Shown: positions 17,254 through 27,064 of the stretch, one piece after another
Position numbering within the stretch: position 1 is the first letter of the stretch
Layout: each line of letters begins with the position of its first letter
Origin: an uncultured Pseudomonadota bacterium
GTDB lineage: Bacteria > Pseudomonadota > Gammaproteobacteria > Burkholderiales > SG8-39
Direction of reading: 5' to 3'
Length of the DNA: 64,000 bases
NCBI GenBank assembly: GCA_903834835.1
Contig: CAILKO010000057.1
Location: forward strand, 1-64,000
Made by a program: the position numbers and the translations under genes
The notes under the pieces: model-generated
Seen by the model: the letters and a program-made list of their open reading frames with translations, nothing else
Databases searched by the model: none
Told to the model about the DNA's origin: nothing

Positions 17254-18567
17254 ATGAATCAGCCAGACATCGAGTGGATCCGTCCCGCCGCCGAGCGGAT
17301 GATCGGGGATCTCGTGCAACCGGACCGCGTGCATTCACGGGTCTACACGGATCCGGGTATCTTCGAGCTGGAAATGGCGCGCATTTTCGGTCGTGTGTGG
17401 GTGTATGTCGGTCATGCGAGCGAAATTCCGAACCCCGGAGACTACCTGGTGCGCCGCATCGGCAAGACGGCTGTGATCTTCGTTCACGGGCGTGATGGCG
17501 TGCGCCGCGTGCTGCTCAACCGCTGCAGGCATCGCGGTGCCGAAGTTGCCGAAAGCGAAGCCGGCAATGCCCGCCAGTTCACGTGCTGGTATCACGGATG
17601 GAGTTACGACAACACGGGAAAGCTGATCGGCATAACCCAGCCTGGCGGCTACGAGGACCAGGGTGTGGACATGGCGCGAATGGGTCTTACGGAAGCACCG
17701 AGGTTCGATTCCTACCGCGGTTTCCATTTCGCGAGTCTTGCCGCGTCGGGGCCCGCGCTGATGGAGGAACTGGGCGCGACAGCGGCCAGTCTGGACATCG
17801 TCGTCGAGGCTTCCCCCGTTGGCGAGATCTTTGTGGATGCCGGCCACCACAAGACGGCCTATCGCGGCAACTGGAAGCTAGTGGGCATGGACGGCTATCA
17901 CGCCAACTACGTGCATGCGTCGGTGCTCGCCACCTGGGAGCGCGATCCCGAAGCCGGCATAGGCTCTACGCATCGAGATGATCCCTACAGCGATCCAGCG
18001 CTCTCGCGCGTACGGCATCTGGGCGGCGGACACTGCATGCTGGATTTCTATGAGCAGCGCCGCAAGCACTACGACCGGCAGCTTCAGTTCCTGAAGCGTT
18101 TCGAGGGCGGAGCCGACTACATCGAAGCCATGCACCGGGCCTATGGCGACGAGCGCGCGCAGTTCCTGATAGCGACGGGCGGCGACCCGCATGTGGGCAT
18201 CTATCCGAGTCTGCAGATCATCAACAACCACATACGCATCATCACGCCGGTCACGGTGGATTACACGGAGGTGACGATGCTTCCGATACGGGTGGGCGGC
18301 ATGAGCGATGGCCTGACCGCCGAGCGCCTGCGGCAGCACGAGTCCTTCTACGGCCCCTGCGGCGCGGGATCTCCGGACGATTCCGAAATGTTCGAGCGGG
18401 TGCAGCGCGGCATGCAGGCGGAGGTCGATCCCTGGGTCGATCTCTCGCGCGGAATGCGGCGCGAGCGGCGCGAAGCGAACGGGAGCACCATCGGGCTGAT
18501 CACCGATGAAGGCACGCAGCGTGGCCAGATGCAGCGCTGGCTCGAACTCATGAGCGCGGCGTCATGA
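17254..18567 (+). CDS. aromatic ring-hydroxylating dioxygenase, alpha (Rieske) subunit
   Basis: A 437-residue large subunit with Rieske ligands Cys91/His93 and Cys111/His114 (CRHRG, CWYHGW) and the iron-site segment Asp213/His216/His221 ([11 protein letters not shown]). CWYHGW, paired with a short beta subunit, is closer to benzoate/toluate-type oxygenases than the 4515 enzyme is. The usual asparagine-glutamate before the DGYH motif is replaced by GM, so substrate class is uncertain. ATG 17254 follows GGAGAGGGGAGCG. Its last codons overlap the beta start as ATGA, implying coupled translation. No reductase is encoded in the cluster. Confidence 0.92.
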   Translation: MNQPDIEWIRPAAERMIGDLVQPDRVHSRVYTDPGIFELEMARIFGRVWVYVGHASEIPNPGDYLVRRIGKTAVIFVHGRDGVRRVLLNRCRHRGAEVAESEAGNARQFTCWYHGWSYDNTGKLIGITQPGGYEDQGVDMARMGLTEAPRFDSYRGFHFASLAASGPALMEELGATAASLDIVVEASPVGEIFVDAGHHKTAYRGNWKLVGMDGYHANYVHASVLATWERDPEAGIGSTHRDDPYSDPALSRVRHLGGGHCMLDFYEQRRKHYDRQLQFLKRFEGGADYIEAMHRAYGDERAQFLIATGGDPHVGIYPSLQIINNHIRIITPVTVDYTEVTMLPIRVGGMSDGLTAERLRQHESFYGPCGAGSPDDSEMFERVQRGMQAEVDPWVDLSRGMRRERREANGSTIGLITDEGTQRGQMQRWLELMSAAS

Positions 18568-19067
18568 CCGACCAGAACTCGTTGCTTGCGCAGTGGGCGG
18601 CAGAGCGCGAAGTGCGGCGCTTCCTCTATCGAGAGGCCGCTCTGGCGGACGAACACGACTACGCGGGCTGGCTGGCACTCTGGGCGAAGGAGCTCGTCTA
18701 CTGGGTTCCGGCGAATGCCGACGACATCGATCCGGGACGCAAGGTGTCGCTCATCTATGACGATCGCAAGCGGCTGGAGGATCGGCTGTTTCGCCTTGGA
18801 ACTGCCTTTGCCCACGCGCAGCGCCCGCGCTCGCGTCTGTCGAGGACGGTCTCCAACATCGAACTCCTGGACTACGACCCTGCTCGGGGCGGAACGGTGC
18901 AGTCGCGCTTTCTGATCGGCGAGCTGCGCCGTGACGAGGAGACCTGGTGGATCGGCCGTGCGCGACACGTGCTCGTTAAAGAGGGCGAGCGGCTGCTGAT
19001 GAAGGAAAAGCATGTCTTTCTGCTGCGCAACGCTGCGACGGTCCGCAATCTGACCTTCGTGATCTGA
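18564..19067 (+). CDS. aromatic ring-hydroxylating dioxygenase, beta subunit
   Basis: A 167-residue small subunit with the family features FLYREAALADEHDYAGWLALW, RSRLSRTVSNIELL and a terminal LMKEKHVFLLRNA strand. It is shorter than the 185-residue beta at 5835, as in benzoate-type enzymes. It starts within the alpha stop codon (ATGA overlap at 18564-18567). It forms the oxygenase with the product of 17254. Confidence 0.92.
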   Translation: MTDQNSLLAQWAAEREVRRFLYREAALADEHDYAGWLALWAKELVYWVPANADDIDPGRKVSLIYDDRKRLEDRLFRLGTAFAHAQRPRSRLSRTVSNIELLDYDPARGGTVQSRFLIGELRRDEETWWIGRARHVLVKEGERLLMKEKHVFLLRNAATVRNLTFVI

Positions 19068-19138
19068 TCCGGTGCCGTGCCGGGGATGTGCATGACCCCC
19101 GTCATGCCGATTCGCTTCACTTTCTGGAAGAACTTCCG

Positions 19139-20410
19139 ATGAAACCTGCCCCGACTGACGTCGACGCGGTGCCGCCGCTCATCCGGCGGAATACCTGGCT
19201 TCTGGCGCTCAGCCAGTGTTTCACCGGGGCGGGCATGAGCTTCGCATACGGTCTCGGTCCGCTGATGGTGCTTGCGCTCACGAATTCGGCCGCGCTGTCC
19301 GGGCTTACGGTGGGTCTGCTCGGTCTGAGCCGCTTTGTTGCTGCCTATCCCACCGGCCGGATCATGGATCGTTACGGCCGCAAGCCAGGCATCCAGTTCG
19401 GACTCGTGCTGGCGCTCATCGGGGGTCTCACGGTCGGAGCATCAATGTATGCGAAGGACATCGTCATGCTCACGGTCGGCATGTTCGCCTTCGGCATGGG
19501 CATCAACGCCTCCCAGCAGATGCGCGTGGCGGCGACCGACATGTATCTGCCCCGCATGCGGGCCCAGGCGCTGGGTTTTCTCGCGCTCGGCGCCATGGTC
19601 GGTCTGCTGGCGAGCCCTGCGCTGATCTGGATGGCGGAATGGATCGCGCGCGGAACCGATCAGGAGCCGCTCGGGATTCCATGGCTCATGATGCCGCTGC
19701 TCATCGTTCCCGGGATGGTGCTCGTGCTGCTCGTGCGTCCGGATCCGAAGGAGATCGGCAGCAATCTCGGGCATTACTACCCGGGCTACGTGGCTGCACC
19801 GTCCGGTCGCGCGCATGGCGGTGCAGCATTCGGTACCGCGACGATGATGCGCAATGTTCCGATACGGCTGGCCGTGGTCGCGAACTGCGCGGGACAGGGC
19901 AACATGTCGATCGTGATGGTGCTGACTTCCCTCGTGCTGCATCATCACGGCCATTCGCTTGGCGCGATCGCCTTCTCGCACATGTTCCACTCGGCCGGCA
20001 TGTTCGCGTTCACGGTACCGCTAGGCCGGGTCGCGGACCGGCACGGCCGCGAACCGGTCATGTACGCGGGAGTGGCCACGGCGCTGGTCGGCGCGATATT
20101 CGTGGCTTTCACCACGGGTTACTGGCTGGTCACGCTGGGAACCTTCCTGGTGGGGCTGGGCTGGGCAGCGGCCAACGTTGCTGCAACCGCGCTCATCGCC
20201 GACCACGTCGAAACCGATGTTCGCGCAAGAGCGATCGGCGTGAACGACAGCTTCGCGGGTGCCACCACGGTGCTCGCCGCCCTGGTGACCGGCCCGCTGA
20301 TGGAGTGGAACGGGGTCGGCGCCACAGGCGCCGCGGCGGTGCTGTTTTCCATCGTGCCGCTCGTGATGGCGATCGCGGCACGCTATTCGAGGCAGTCGGG
20401 GGGCGGCTAG
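19139..20410 (+). CDS. MFS transporter
   Basis: A 423-residue major facilitator superfamily permease with about 12 hydrophobic segments. The family loop motif between helices 2 and 3 is present (GRIMDRYGRKPG), and its equivalent in the second half is GRVADRHGREP. ATG 19139 follows GGAAGAAC. It lies directly after the dioxygenase subunits and upstream of a molybdenum hydroxylase gene, so uptake or efflux of an aromatic acid is a reasonable inference. The open frame in another phase that spans it toward the next gene has no protein similarity. Confidence 0.88.
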   Translation: MKPAPTDVDAVPPLIRRNTWLLALSQCFTGAGMSFAYGLGPLMVLALTNSAALSGLTVGLLGLSRFVAAYPTGRIMDRYGRKPGIQFGLVLALIGGLTVGASMYAKDIVMLTVGMFAFGMGINASQQMRVAATDMYLPRMRAQALGFLALGAMVGLLASPALIWMAEWIARGTDQEPLGIPWLMMPLLIVPGMVLVLLVRPDPKEIGSNLGHYYPGYVAAPSGRAHGGAAFGTATMMRNVPIRLAVVANCAGQGNMSIVMVLTSLVLHHHGHSLGAIAFSHMFHSAGMFAFTVPLGRVADRHGREPVMYAGVATALVGAIFVAFTTGYWLVTLGTFLVGLGWAAANVAATALIADHVETDVRARAIGVNDSFAGATTVLAALVTGPLMEWNGVGATGAAAVLFSIVPLVMAIAARYSRQSGGG

Positions 20411-20505
20411 TACCGCGCGGCGGCGGCGGTCGATGCTATCCTGCGGCGCTCGCGGGTTTTCCGGCGAGAGGCGGCACACACGATCCAGCAAACGAGGAGG
20501 GAGCG

Positions 20506-22815
20506 ATGTCTGAACACGCATTCAAGGGCCGGCGCGAGGACGACCGGCTTGTCACCGGGCAGGGACGTTATACGTCGGACTGGAATCTACCGGGGCAGCT
20601 CTACGGGTGCTTCATGCGTTCGGACCGCGCGCATGCGGACATCGTGTCGCTGGACGTGAGTGGTGCGCGCAAGGCGCCGGGGGTGGTTGCGGTGTTCACC
20701 GGGGAGGACACGATCCGGGCGGGATTCAAGACCCAGCCCATGGGGGTGAACATCCCGGGCAAGGACGGCACCGCGGTGAAGATTCCGCGGCGTGACGTGC
20801 TGGCGAACGGACGGGTGCGCATGGTCGGCCAGGAGATTGCTTTCGTGGTCGCCACGTCCGTGGCCGCCGCGCAGGATGCGGTCGAGCTGATCGAGATCGA
20901 ATACAGCGACCTGCCGGCCGTGGTGGAGGTCGAGGAAGCGCTCGCGCCGGGTGCACCCCAGCTGCACGACGATATCCCGGGCAATGTGTGCTTCGAGTTC
21001 GAGTATGGCGACAAGGCGAAGACGGACGAAGCTTTCGCGCGCGCGGCGCATGTCACGCGCGTGCAGATCGAGGCAAACCGGGTCGCACCGGCGCCGATGG
21101 AGCCGAAGGGATGCCTCGCGTCCTATGATGAGGATACGGATCGCTACGATCTTTATTTTCCGCATCAGGGCGCCAGCATGATGACCGATGGTCTTTGCCC
21201 GATGGTCAACCTGCCGGCGGAAAAGCTGCGTGTGCATCCGATCGACGTGGGCGGCGGCTTCGGCCCGCGGGCGCATCCTTACACCGAGTATCTCTCGGTC
21301 ATGCTGGCGACGAAAACGCTCGGCAAGCCGGTGAAATGGGTGGGCTCTCGCGCCGAGAGCTTTCTCAGCGACTACCAGGGGCGCGCGGTACAGCTTGCGG
21401 GCGAGCTCGCGCTCGATGCGCAGAACCGGATCATCGGCATGCGCACGCACTGGACGATCAATGCAGGCGCCTATCTCACGCCGAGCAGTCCGCTGACGAA
21501 TACGATGAATCCCTCGACCCACGTGGTGAATACCTACCGCATTCCGGCCGTGCACGGCCTGCACCGCTTCATCTCGACCAACACGACACCGACAACGGCG
21601 TACCGCGGTGCGGCGCGTCCGAGCGTGATTTATCTTGCGGAGCGTCTCATCGAGGAGACTGCGCGCGAGGTCGGCATGGACCGCGTCGAGTTCCGGCGCC
21701 TGAACATGATTCCCCGGGATGCATTCCCGTACAAGACGCCGACCACGACCTATGACAGCGGAGATCCGATCGGCGAGATGGACGAGGCGCTCGCCATCGT
21801 GGACTGGAAAGGGTTTGCCGCCCGGCGCGCGGAGTCGGCGCGCCGCGGCAAGCTGCGCGGCATTGGCCTGGGCGCTTTCGTGGAGCCTTCGGGCGCGGCG
21901 CTGCCAAAAGAGGAAGTCGCGCTGCGATTCGAACCGTCCGGCAAGGCGATCCTCTATACGAACTCGGGCTCCACGGGACAGGGGCACGAGACCGTTTTCC
22001 CCGATATGGCCGCACGCGTGCTCGGCATTCCGGCAGAGAACATCGAATTGCGCGCGAGCTCGCTCGAAGCGCCCCCGCTGGCGGGCTCCGGCAGTTTCGG
22101 CTCGCGCTCGATGGCCGCGCATGGCGGTGCGGCTGATGTGGCCGCGAAGGAAGTCGTGCGCAAGGGCTACGAGCTCGCGAGCGAGACGCTCGAGGTCGCG
22201 GCAAGCGAACTCACTTTCGAGCATGGCACCTACCGTGTTCCGGGGACGGATGTCGCGGTTTCGCTGCAGCGGCTCATCGAGAAGCATGCCGGCCGCGGGC
22301 CGCATCCGCTCGATTCGCTCGGCTCGGTTGCGTGCGCCAGAGTGTTCAGCGGCGGCGTGCACATCTGCGAAGTGGAGATCGATCAGGAGTCCGGCGAGTT
22401 GGAGATCCTGCGTTATGTGGCAGTGGACGATGCGGGCTTCGTGGTCAATCATGCGCTGGTAGAGGGACAGATCGCGGGCGGCATCGTGCAGGGAATCGGA
22501 CAGGTAATCGGCGAATGGGTGCAGTTCGATCCGGAAAACGCCCAGATGCTGACCGGGACCTTCATGGACTACGCGATGCCGCGTGCGGACAACATACCGG
22601 AGATGGAGCTGCACGATCATTCCGTCCCGTCGCCGCTTTCTCCGTTCGGCATCAAGGGCGTGGGCGAAGCCGGGGCCACCGGTGCGGTTGCGACCGTCGC
22701 GAATGCGGTGATGGATGCGCTGCGGCCTTTGGGCATCAACCACCTGGACCTTCCGTACAGCCCGCGCCGTCTCTGGGAGGCGATCCGCAAGGCACGCCCG
22801 GCGCAGGCGGCCTGA
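20506..22815 (+). CDS. xanthine dehydrogenase-family molybdopterin-binding (CoxL-like) large subunit, orphan
   Basis: A 769-residue molybdenum hydroxylase large subunit. Visible are GRREDDRLVTGQGRYTSDW at the N-terminus, the molybdopterin-binding VGGGFGPR, TAYRGAARP in the position of the form II AYRGAGR loop, and KGVGEAGATG holding the catalytic glutamate. It would hydroxylate a heteroaromatic or aldehyde carbon with water as oxygen source. Such enzymes normally need FAD and 2[2Fe-2S] subunits; none is encoded near it. ATG 20506 follows ACGAGGAGGGAGCG. It is only 15 bases from the interrupted nitronate monooxygenase gene. Confidence 0.9.
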   Translation: MSEHAFKGRREDDRLVTGQGRYTSDWNLPGQLYGCFMRSDRAHADIVSLDVSGARKAPGVVAVFTGEDTIRAGFKTQPMGVNIPGKDGTAVKIPRRDVLANGRVRMVGQEIAFVVATSVAAAQDAVELIEIEYSDLPAVVEVEEALAPGAPQLHDDIPGNVCFEFEYGDKAKTDEAFARAAHVTRVQIEANRVAPAPMEPKGCLASYDEDTDRYDLYFPHQGASMMTDGLCPMVNLPAEKLRVHPIDVGGGFGPRAHPYTEYLSVMLATKTLGKPVKWVGSRAESFLSDYQGRAVQLAGELALDAQNRIIGMRTHWTINAGAYLTPSSPLTNTMNPSTHVVNTYRIPAVHGLHRFISTNTTPTTAYRGAARPSVIYLAERLIEETAREVGMDRVEFRRLNMIPRDAFPYKTPTTTYDSGDPIGEMDEALAIVDWKGFAARRAESARRGKLRGIGLGAFVEPSGAALPKEEVALRFEPSGKAILYTNSGSTGQGHETVFPDMAARVLGIPAENIELRASSLEAPPLAGSGSFGSRSMAAHGGAADVAAKEVVRKGYELASETLEVAASELTFEHGTYRVPGTDVAVSLQRLIEKHAGRGPHPLDSLGSVACARVFSGGVHICEVEIDQESGELEILRYVAVDDAGFVVNHALVEGQIAGGIVQGIGQVIGEWVQFDPENAQMLTGTFMDYAMPRADNIPEMELHDHSVPSPLSPFGIKGVGEAGATGAVATVANAVMDALRPLGINHLDLPYSPRRLWEAIRKARPAQAA

Positions 22816-22830
22816 CCCCGCGGAGGCGGC

Positions 22831-23943
22831 ATGCGGACCGCAGTCACCGAGCTGCTCGGCATCGAGCTGCCGATATTCGCGTTTTCACACTGCCGTGACG
22901 TGGTCGCTGCAGTGTCGCGCGCAGGCGGCTTCGGTTGCCTGGGTTGCGGCTACTTCACGAAGGAGCAGCTGGAAGAGGAACTGCGCTGGATCGACGATCA
23001 CGTCGACGGCAAGCCCTAGGGCGTGGATATCCTGATGCCGGGACGGCACGCGGAACTGGGCCGGGCCAAGCTCGATCCGGCTGCGATTCCCCAGGCGCAG
23101 GTGCGATTCCTGCGCGAGCTGCTTGATGCAGCGAGCGTGCCCGGCCTGCCGCAGGCGGAAGCCGAGGCGATGATCGAGCAGGAAGTCGCCAAGGTGAACA
23201 TGACCCGCGAGGAGAGCGAGGCGCTGCTCGATGTCGCGCTCCGGCATCCCGTGAAGATGGTGGTGAACGCGCTCGGCGTGCCGTCCCGGGAGCAGGTGGA
23301 GCGGCTGCACGCGCGCGGCATCCGGGTGGGCGGGCTCGTCGGCAAGGTCGAGCACGCGCTGCGCCAGCGCGAGGCGGGCGTGGATGTGATCGTTGCGGTG
23401 GGAGCCGAAGGCGGCGGCCATACCGGCAACATTTCATCGATGATTCTCTGGCCCCAGGTTGTGGATGCCGTCGCGCCGACGCCGGTGCTGGCTGCGGGCG
23501 GGGTCGGAAGTGGCCGTCAGATGGCGGCCGCGCTCGCAATCGGCGCAAGCGGCGTGTGGTGCGGGTCGATCTGGCTCGGCACGAAGGAGAGCGATCTCTT
23601 GCCGGAGGAGAAGGAAGCGCTGTTCGAGGCGGATGCGGACGACGCGGTCCAGACCCTCAGCCGCACGGGCAAACAGTGTCGCGTGCTGCGCAGCCGGTTG
23701 ACGGACGCGTGGGAGGCGCCCGATGCTCCGCCGGTGCTGCCGATGCCCCTGCAGACTATCGCGACAATGGAGGCCCGTCTTCGCATCAACCGCGGGCGGG
23801 CAAAAGCGTTCATGAGTCCGCCTGTCGGCCAGATCGTGCACCGGTTGCGCGAAGAGACGACGGTGCGTCAGGTCATCGCGGACATGCTGATGGAGTTCAG
23901 CGACTCGATCGATCGGATCGATCGGGCGCTCGCCAGGGACTGA
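22831..23943 (+). pseudogene. nitronate monooxygenase-family gene interrupted by an in-frame amber codon
   Basis: A single reading frame of 370 codons encodes a complete 2-nitropropane-dioxygenase-type FMN barrel (GIELPIFAFSHCRDVVAAVS, GAEGGGHTGN, PVLAAGGVGSGRQMAAAL, GASGVWCGS). A TAG at 23017-23019 cuts it after residue 62, in HVDGKP-stop-GVDILMP. Homologs usually have an aromatic residue at this position (KPFGV or similar). The frame is otherwise clean to TGA 23943, so the lesion is recent, a sequencing error, or read through. Translation could restart at GTG 23023, but that product would lack the first barrel strand. Substrate is likely an alkyl nitronate or an unsaturated acid. Confidence 0.8.
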
Positions 23944-24086
23944 CGGGCGCTTCGATCGACTTCAGACGGCCGCTCCGTAGTTCGAACGCCTCCTGACCTT
24001 CAGGCTGACGCAAGCAGCGTGCGAAGTACACCGCATTCGTGTCGCGCGTGCTGATCAGACCGGTGCGCCCTGCCTTTTTTCTGCCG

Positions 24087-25253
24087 CTAGTAGGACTTCG
24101 GCAGCTTCAGCACACGCTCCGCAATGAAGGACTTGATCATTTCGGCGCTTACCGGAGCGATCTTTGCGATCATCACTTCGCGCAGATAGCGCTCGACATG
24201 AAATTCCTTCGCATACCCGAATCCGCCGTGGGTGAGGATCGCGCGCTCGCAGGCGCGGTAGCCGGCCTCGGCGCAGAGGAACTTCGCGGCATTCGCCTCG
24301 GCGGCGCAGTCCTTGCCCTGATCGTAGAGCCAGGCTGCCTTGTTCATCATCAGGTTGGCGGCTTCGAGTTCCATCCAGTTCTCAGCGAGCGGATGCTGGA
24401 TGCCCTGGTTCTGACCGATCGGCCGGTCGAAGACGATCCGCTCGCGCGCGTAGTCAGCGGCACGGCGCAGCGCGACACGACCGATGCCCACTGCCTCGGA
24501 CGCAAGCAGGATGCGCTCCGGGTTGAGCCCGTGCAGGATGTAGCGAAAGCCCTTGCCTTCCTCGCCGATGCGGTTCTCGACCGGGATTTCCAGTCCGTCG
24601 ATGAACAGCTCGTTCGAATCGACCGCCTTGCGCCCCATCTTGTCGATCAAGCGCACGTCGACCTTGCTGCGATCGAGGTCGGTGTAGAAGAGCGAGAGAC
24701 CGTCACTATGCGAAGTGACCTCCTCGATGGGCGTGGTGCGCGCAAGCAGCAGAATCTTCTCCGCCACCTGGGCGGTCGAGATCCAGACCTTCTGCCCGTG
24801 CACCACATAGCGGTCGCCCTTGCGCACTGCGCGGGTGCGCAATTGGGTGGTGTTCAGACCGGTGTTGGGTTCGGTGACACCGAAGCAGGTTTTTACCTTG
24901 CCCTGGATCATCGGCGGCAGCATGCGCCGCTTCTGCTCCTCGGTTCCGAACACGACCACGGGCATGAGGCCGAAGATGTTGATGTGGAAGGTGCCGCAGC
25001 CGGACATGCAGGCACCCGATGCGGCGACCGTCTGCATCATGATGGCGCTTTCTGTCACCCCGAGCCCGGAGCCGCCGTATTCCTGCGGAATGGCGATGCC
25101 CAGCCAGCCGCCCTCGGCAAAGGCCTCGTAGAAATCCTGCGGGAAGCCGCCTTCGGCATCGCGCTTCAGCCAGTAGCTCTCAGGGAAGCGTTCGCAGATC
25201 TTGCCGACCGCCTCGCGTACGGCTTCCTGTTGTTCGGTGTATTCGTAACTCAT
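24087..25253 (-). CDS. acyl-CoA dehydrogenase
   Basis: A 388-residue FAD enzyme with the family order: an N-terminal helical domain, FGVTEPNTGLNTTQLRTRAV, the VHGQKVWIS beta-domain strand, ERILLASEAVGIGRVALRRA, and GGFGYAKEFHVERYLREV near the C-terminus. The usual EGT(S) catalytic block is SAEMI here, so the base may be placed differently from glutaryl-CoA dehydrogenase. The gene overlaps the stop of the AtuA-like gene as ATGA and is the last gene of a three-gene minus-strand operon. It should introduce an alpha-beta double bond into an acyl-CoA; the chain is unknown. Confidence 0.88.
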   Translation of the reverse strand: MSYEYTEQQEAVREAVGKICERFPESYWLKRDAEGGFPQDFYEAFAEGGWLGIAIPQEYGGSGLGVTESAIMMQTVAASGACMSGCGTFHINIFGLMPVVVFGTEEQKRRMLPPMIQGKVKTCFGVTEPNTGLNTTQLRTRAVRKGDRYVVHGQKVWISTAQVAEKILLLARTTPIEEVTSHSDGLSLFYTDLDRSKVDVRLIDKMGRKAVDSNELFIDGLEIPVENRIGEEGKGFRYILHGLNPERILLASEAVGIGRVALRRAADYARERIVFDRPIGQNQGIQHPLAENWMELEAANLMMNKAAWLYDQGKDCAAEANAAKFLCAEAGYRACERAILTHGGFGYAKEFHVERYLREVMIAKIAPVSAEMIKSFIAERVLKLPKSY

Positions 25254-27064
25254 GAAAGCGCATCCCCATCATCGATCAGGTGTTTCGGAATATCCAGCAT
25301 GAAATCGAGCAGCATCTGCGCGTGCCCCTTGCCCTGCGGATCGTAGCGCAGGGAGGCGACCCCGCCGCCGCCCAGTGCGCCGTGCAGCAGAAAATTCATG
25401 CCGTTCAACCCGGGCCAGGGAAAGCGCTCCACATGGCCGGTCATCAGGTGGGCCATGTAGGCGTGCACGGCTGCAGGCGTGAGTTGCGTCCAGATGAATG
25501 GCAGATACTCGGGACGGCGCGCGAGTACGGCGATATTGGAGGTGTCACCCTTGTCACCACTGCGGGCGAGTGCGAGCCTGACGAGCGGCACGCGTACGGT
25601 CCTGCCCGCCGGTCCGCCATGAGTCTTTGCAAACGCCGGCTCGGGCATGGGTGGCGCGGCCGGGGCCGGCAGCTCGGTACCTGCCGAATTCGCGACAGGA
25701 CGTGGCTCGCCCTCCATGTGCAGTGCCACCGTCACGCGCTCCTTGGGCAGCAGAAACGAGAACAGACGCACGAGCGGCTGCACCTTCGGCCGGCCGCCGA
25801 ACACGCCTCCGATGCCCTGCACCGTGGCAGTTGCCGCAGGGTAGATCTCGCGTGAAAAGACGGCGAGCGCCTGATCGCTTTCGTGCCGCACGCCGATCTT
25901 CAGCATGACTTCGCGCGTCTCTGTCGCCCGCGCGTGCGGACCGTAGGTGTGTTCCGATCCCAGCAGTTCCACGGAGGTTTCCGAGTAGCCGGCATGGCCT
26001 TCGCGCGCGAGTATCCGGGTGGTGCGCCGCAGGATCGCGTCGGCCACGGCGCGTGCTTTCGCACCGGCATCGATGCCCTTCACGAGCAGCGTGGCCATGC
26101 ACCGGTAGCCATCGGCCCAGGTCGCACTCACCTTGTATGTGGGGGTCGGCGGAAGGCCGCGCGCGCCGGTGACCTCGACGCGATCGCGACCGACGTTCCG
26201 CACCGTGACGCGGCTGAAATCGCAGACGACATCGGGCAGCACATAGCGTGCGGGGTCGCCGGTTTCATAGGTGATCTGCTCTGCGACGGTACCCGTGCTG
26301 ACGATGCCTCCCGTACCCTCGGGCTTGGTCACGACGAAGCTGCCGTCGGCGCGGCATTCCGCGATCGGGAAGCCGATGTTCTCCCAGCTTTCGCTGGCGA
26401 CCTGCCAGTCGGTGGAGAAGCCGCCGGTGCACTGGGGGCCGCATTCCAGAACATGACCGGCGAGCGAGCCGGCGGCAAGCAGATCGTGCTGGTCTTCCCG
26501 CCATTGGAACTCGTGGATCAGCGGTCCGAGCACGAGGGCGCTGTCGGCGCAGCGTCCGGTGACGACGATGTCCGCACCGGCGGCAAGCGCCGCTGCGATC
26601 GGCCACGCACCGAGATACGCGTTTACCGACAGCACGCTGCGGGGCAGAGGTTCTCCCGTGTACATCTCGCGCACGCCGCTCTCGCGCAAGGCCTGAAACC
26701 GCGGCAGCAGATCGTCGCCCGTCACCGCCGCAACACTGAGCGGGATTCCGAGCCGTGCAAGCTCGCGTTCGATCGCGCGCCTGCATCCTTCGGGGTTCAG
26801 GCCGCCTGCATTGACGACCACGCGGATTCCGTCCCGCTTCAGACGTGCGGCGTAGGGTGCGACTACATGCTGGATGAGGTCGGTGACATAGCCCAAGTCC
26901 GGATTGCGCTGCCTCGCACGGGCGAGGATGGACATCGTCACCTCGGCCAGATAGTCCAGCACGAGATAATCGATGCCGCCGGATTCGATCAGCTGACGCG
27001 GGCCTTCCGGGCTGTCGCCCCAGAAGCCCGCGCCGCAACCGATGCGTACGATGCGTTCCGTCAC
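25250..27064 (-). CDS. AtuA-family protein (DUF1446) with fused AtuA-like C-terminal domain
   Basis: A 604-residue protein. Residues 1 to about 450 match the acyclic terpene utilisation AtuA family (RIGCGAGFWGDSPEG start, GIRVVVNAGGLNPEGC, DIVVTGRCADSALVLGPL). The last 100 residues (LARSGDKGDTSNIAVLARRP) are the small AtuA-like domain, separate in some genomes and fused here. AtuA proteins occur in operons degrading citronellyl/geranyl-type or other branched acyl-CoA esters; the chemistry of the family is not settled. GTG 27064 overlaps the upstream crotonase stop (TAGTG), and the stop overlaps the acyl-CoA dehydrogenase start, so all three are translationally coupled. Confidence 0.87.
   Translation of the reverse strand: MTERIVRIGCGAGFWGDSPEGPRQLIESGGIDYLVLDYLAEVTMSILARARQRNPDLGYVTDLIQHVVAPYAARLKRDGIRVVVNAGGLNPEGCRRAIERELARLGIPLSVAAVTGDDLLPRFQALRESGVREMYTGEPLPRSVLSVNAYLGAWPIAAALAAGADIVVTGRCADSALVLGPLIHEFQWREDQHDLLAAGSLAGHVLECGPQCTGGFSTDWQVASESWENIGFPIAECRADGSFVVTKPEGTGGIVSTGTVAEQITYETGDPARYVLPDVVCDFSRVTVRNVGRDRVEVTGARGLPPTPTYKVSATWADGYRCMATLLVKGIDAGAKARAVADAILRRTTRILAREGHAGYSETSVELLGSEHTYGPHARATETREVMLKIGVRHESDQALAVFSREIYPAATATVQGIGGVFGGRPKVQPLVRLFSFLLPKERVTVALHMEGEPRPVANSAGTELPAPAAPPMPEPAFAKTHGGPAGRTVRVPLVRLALARSGDKGDTSNIAVLARRPEYLPFIWTQLTPAAVHAYMAHLMTGHVERFPWPGLNGMNFLLHGALGGGGVASLRYDPQGKGHAQMLLDFMLDIPKHLIDDGDALS

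Noticed and set aside
19216-20505. A very long open frame running through the MFS gene into the molybdenum hydroxylase gene (1199 codons)
   Set aside because: The part before 20506 is Arg/Ala/Gly-rich shadow of the MFS gene in another frame and shows no protein family pattern; a good ribosome site and family start lie at 20506.
20587-22743. 718-codon antisense open frame opposite the molybdenum hydroxylase gene
   Set aside because: Composition is His/Arg-rich as expected for the complement of a high-GC gene; no motif or ribosome site.
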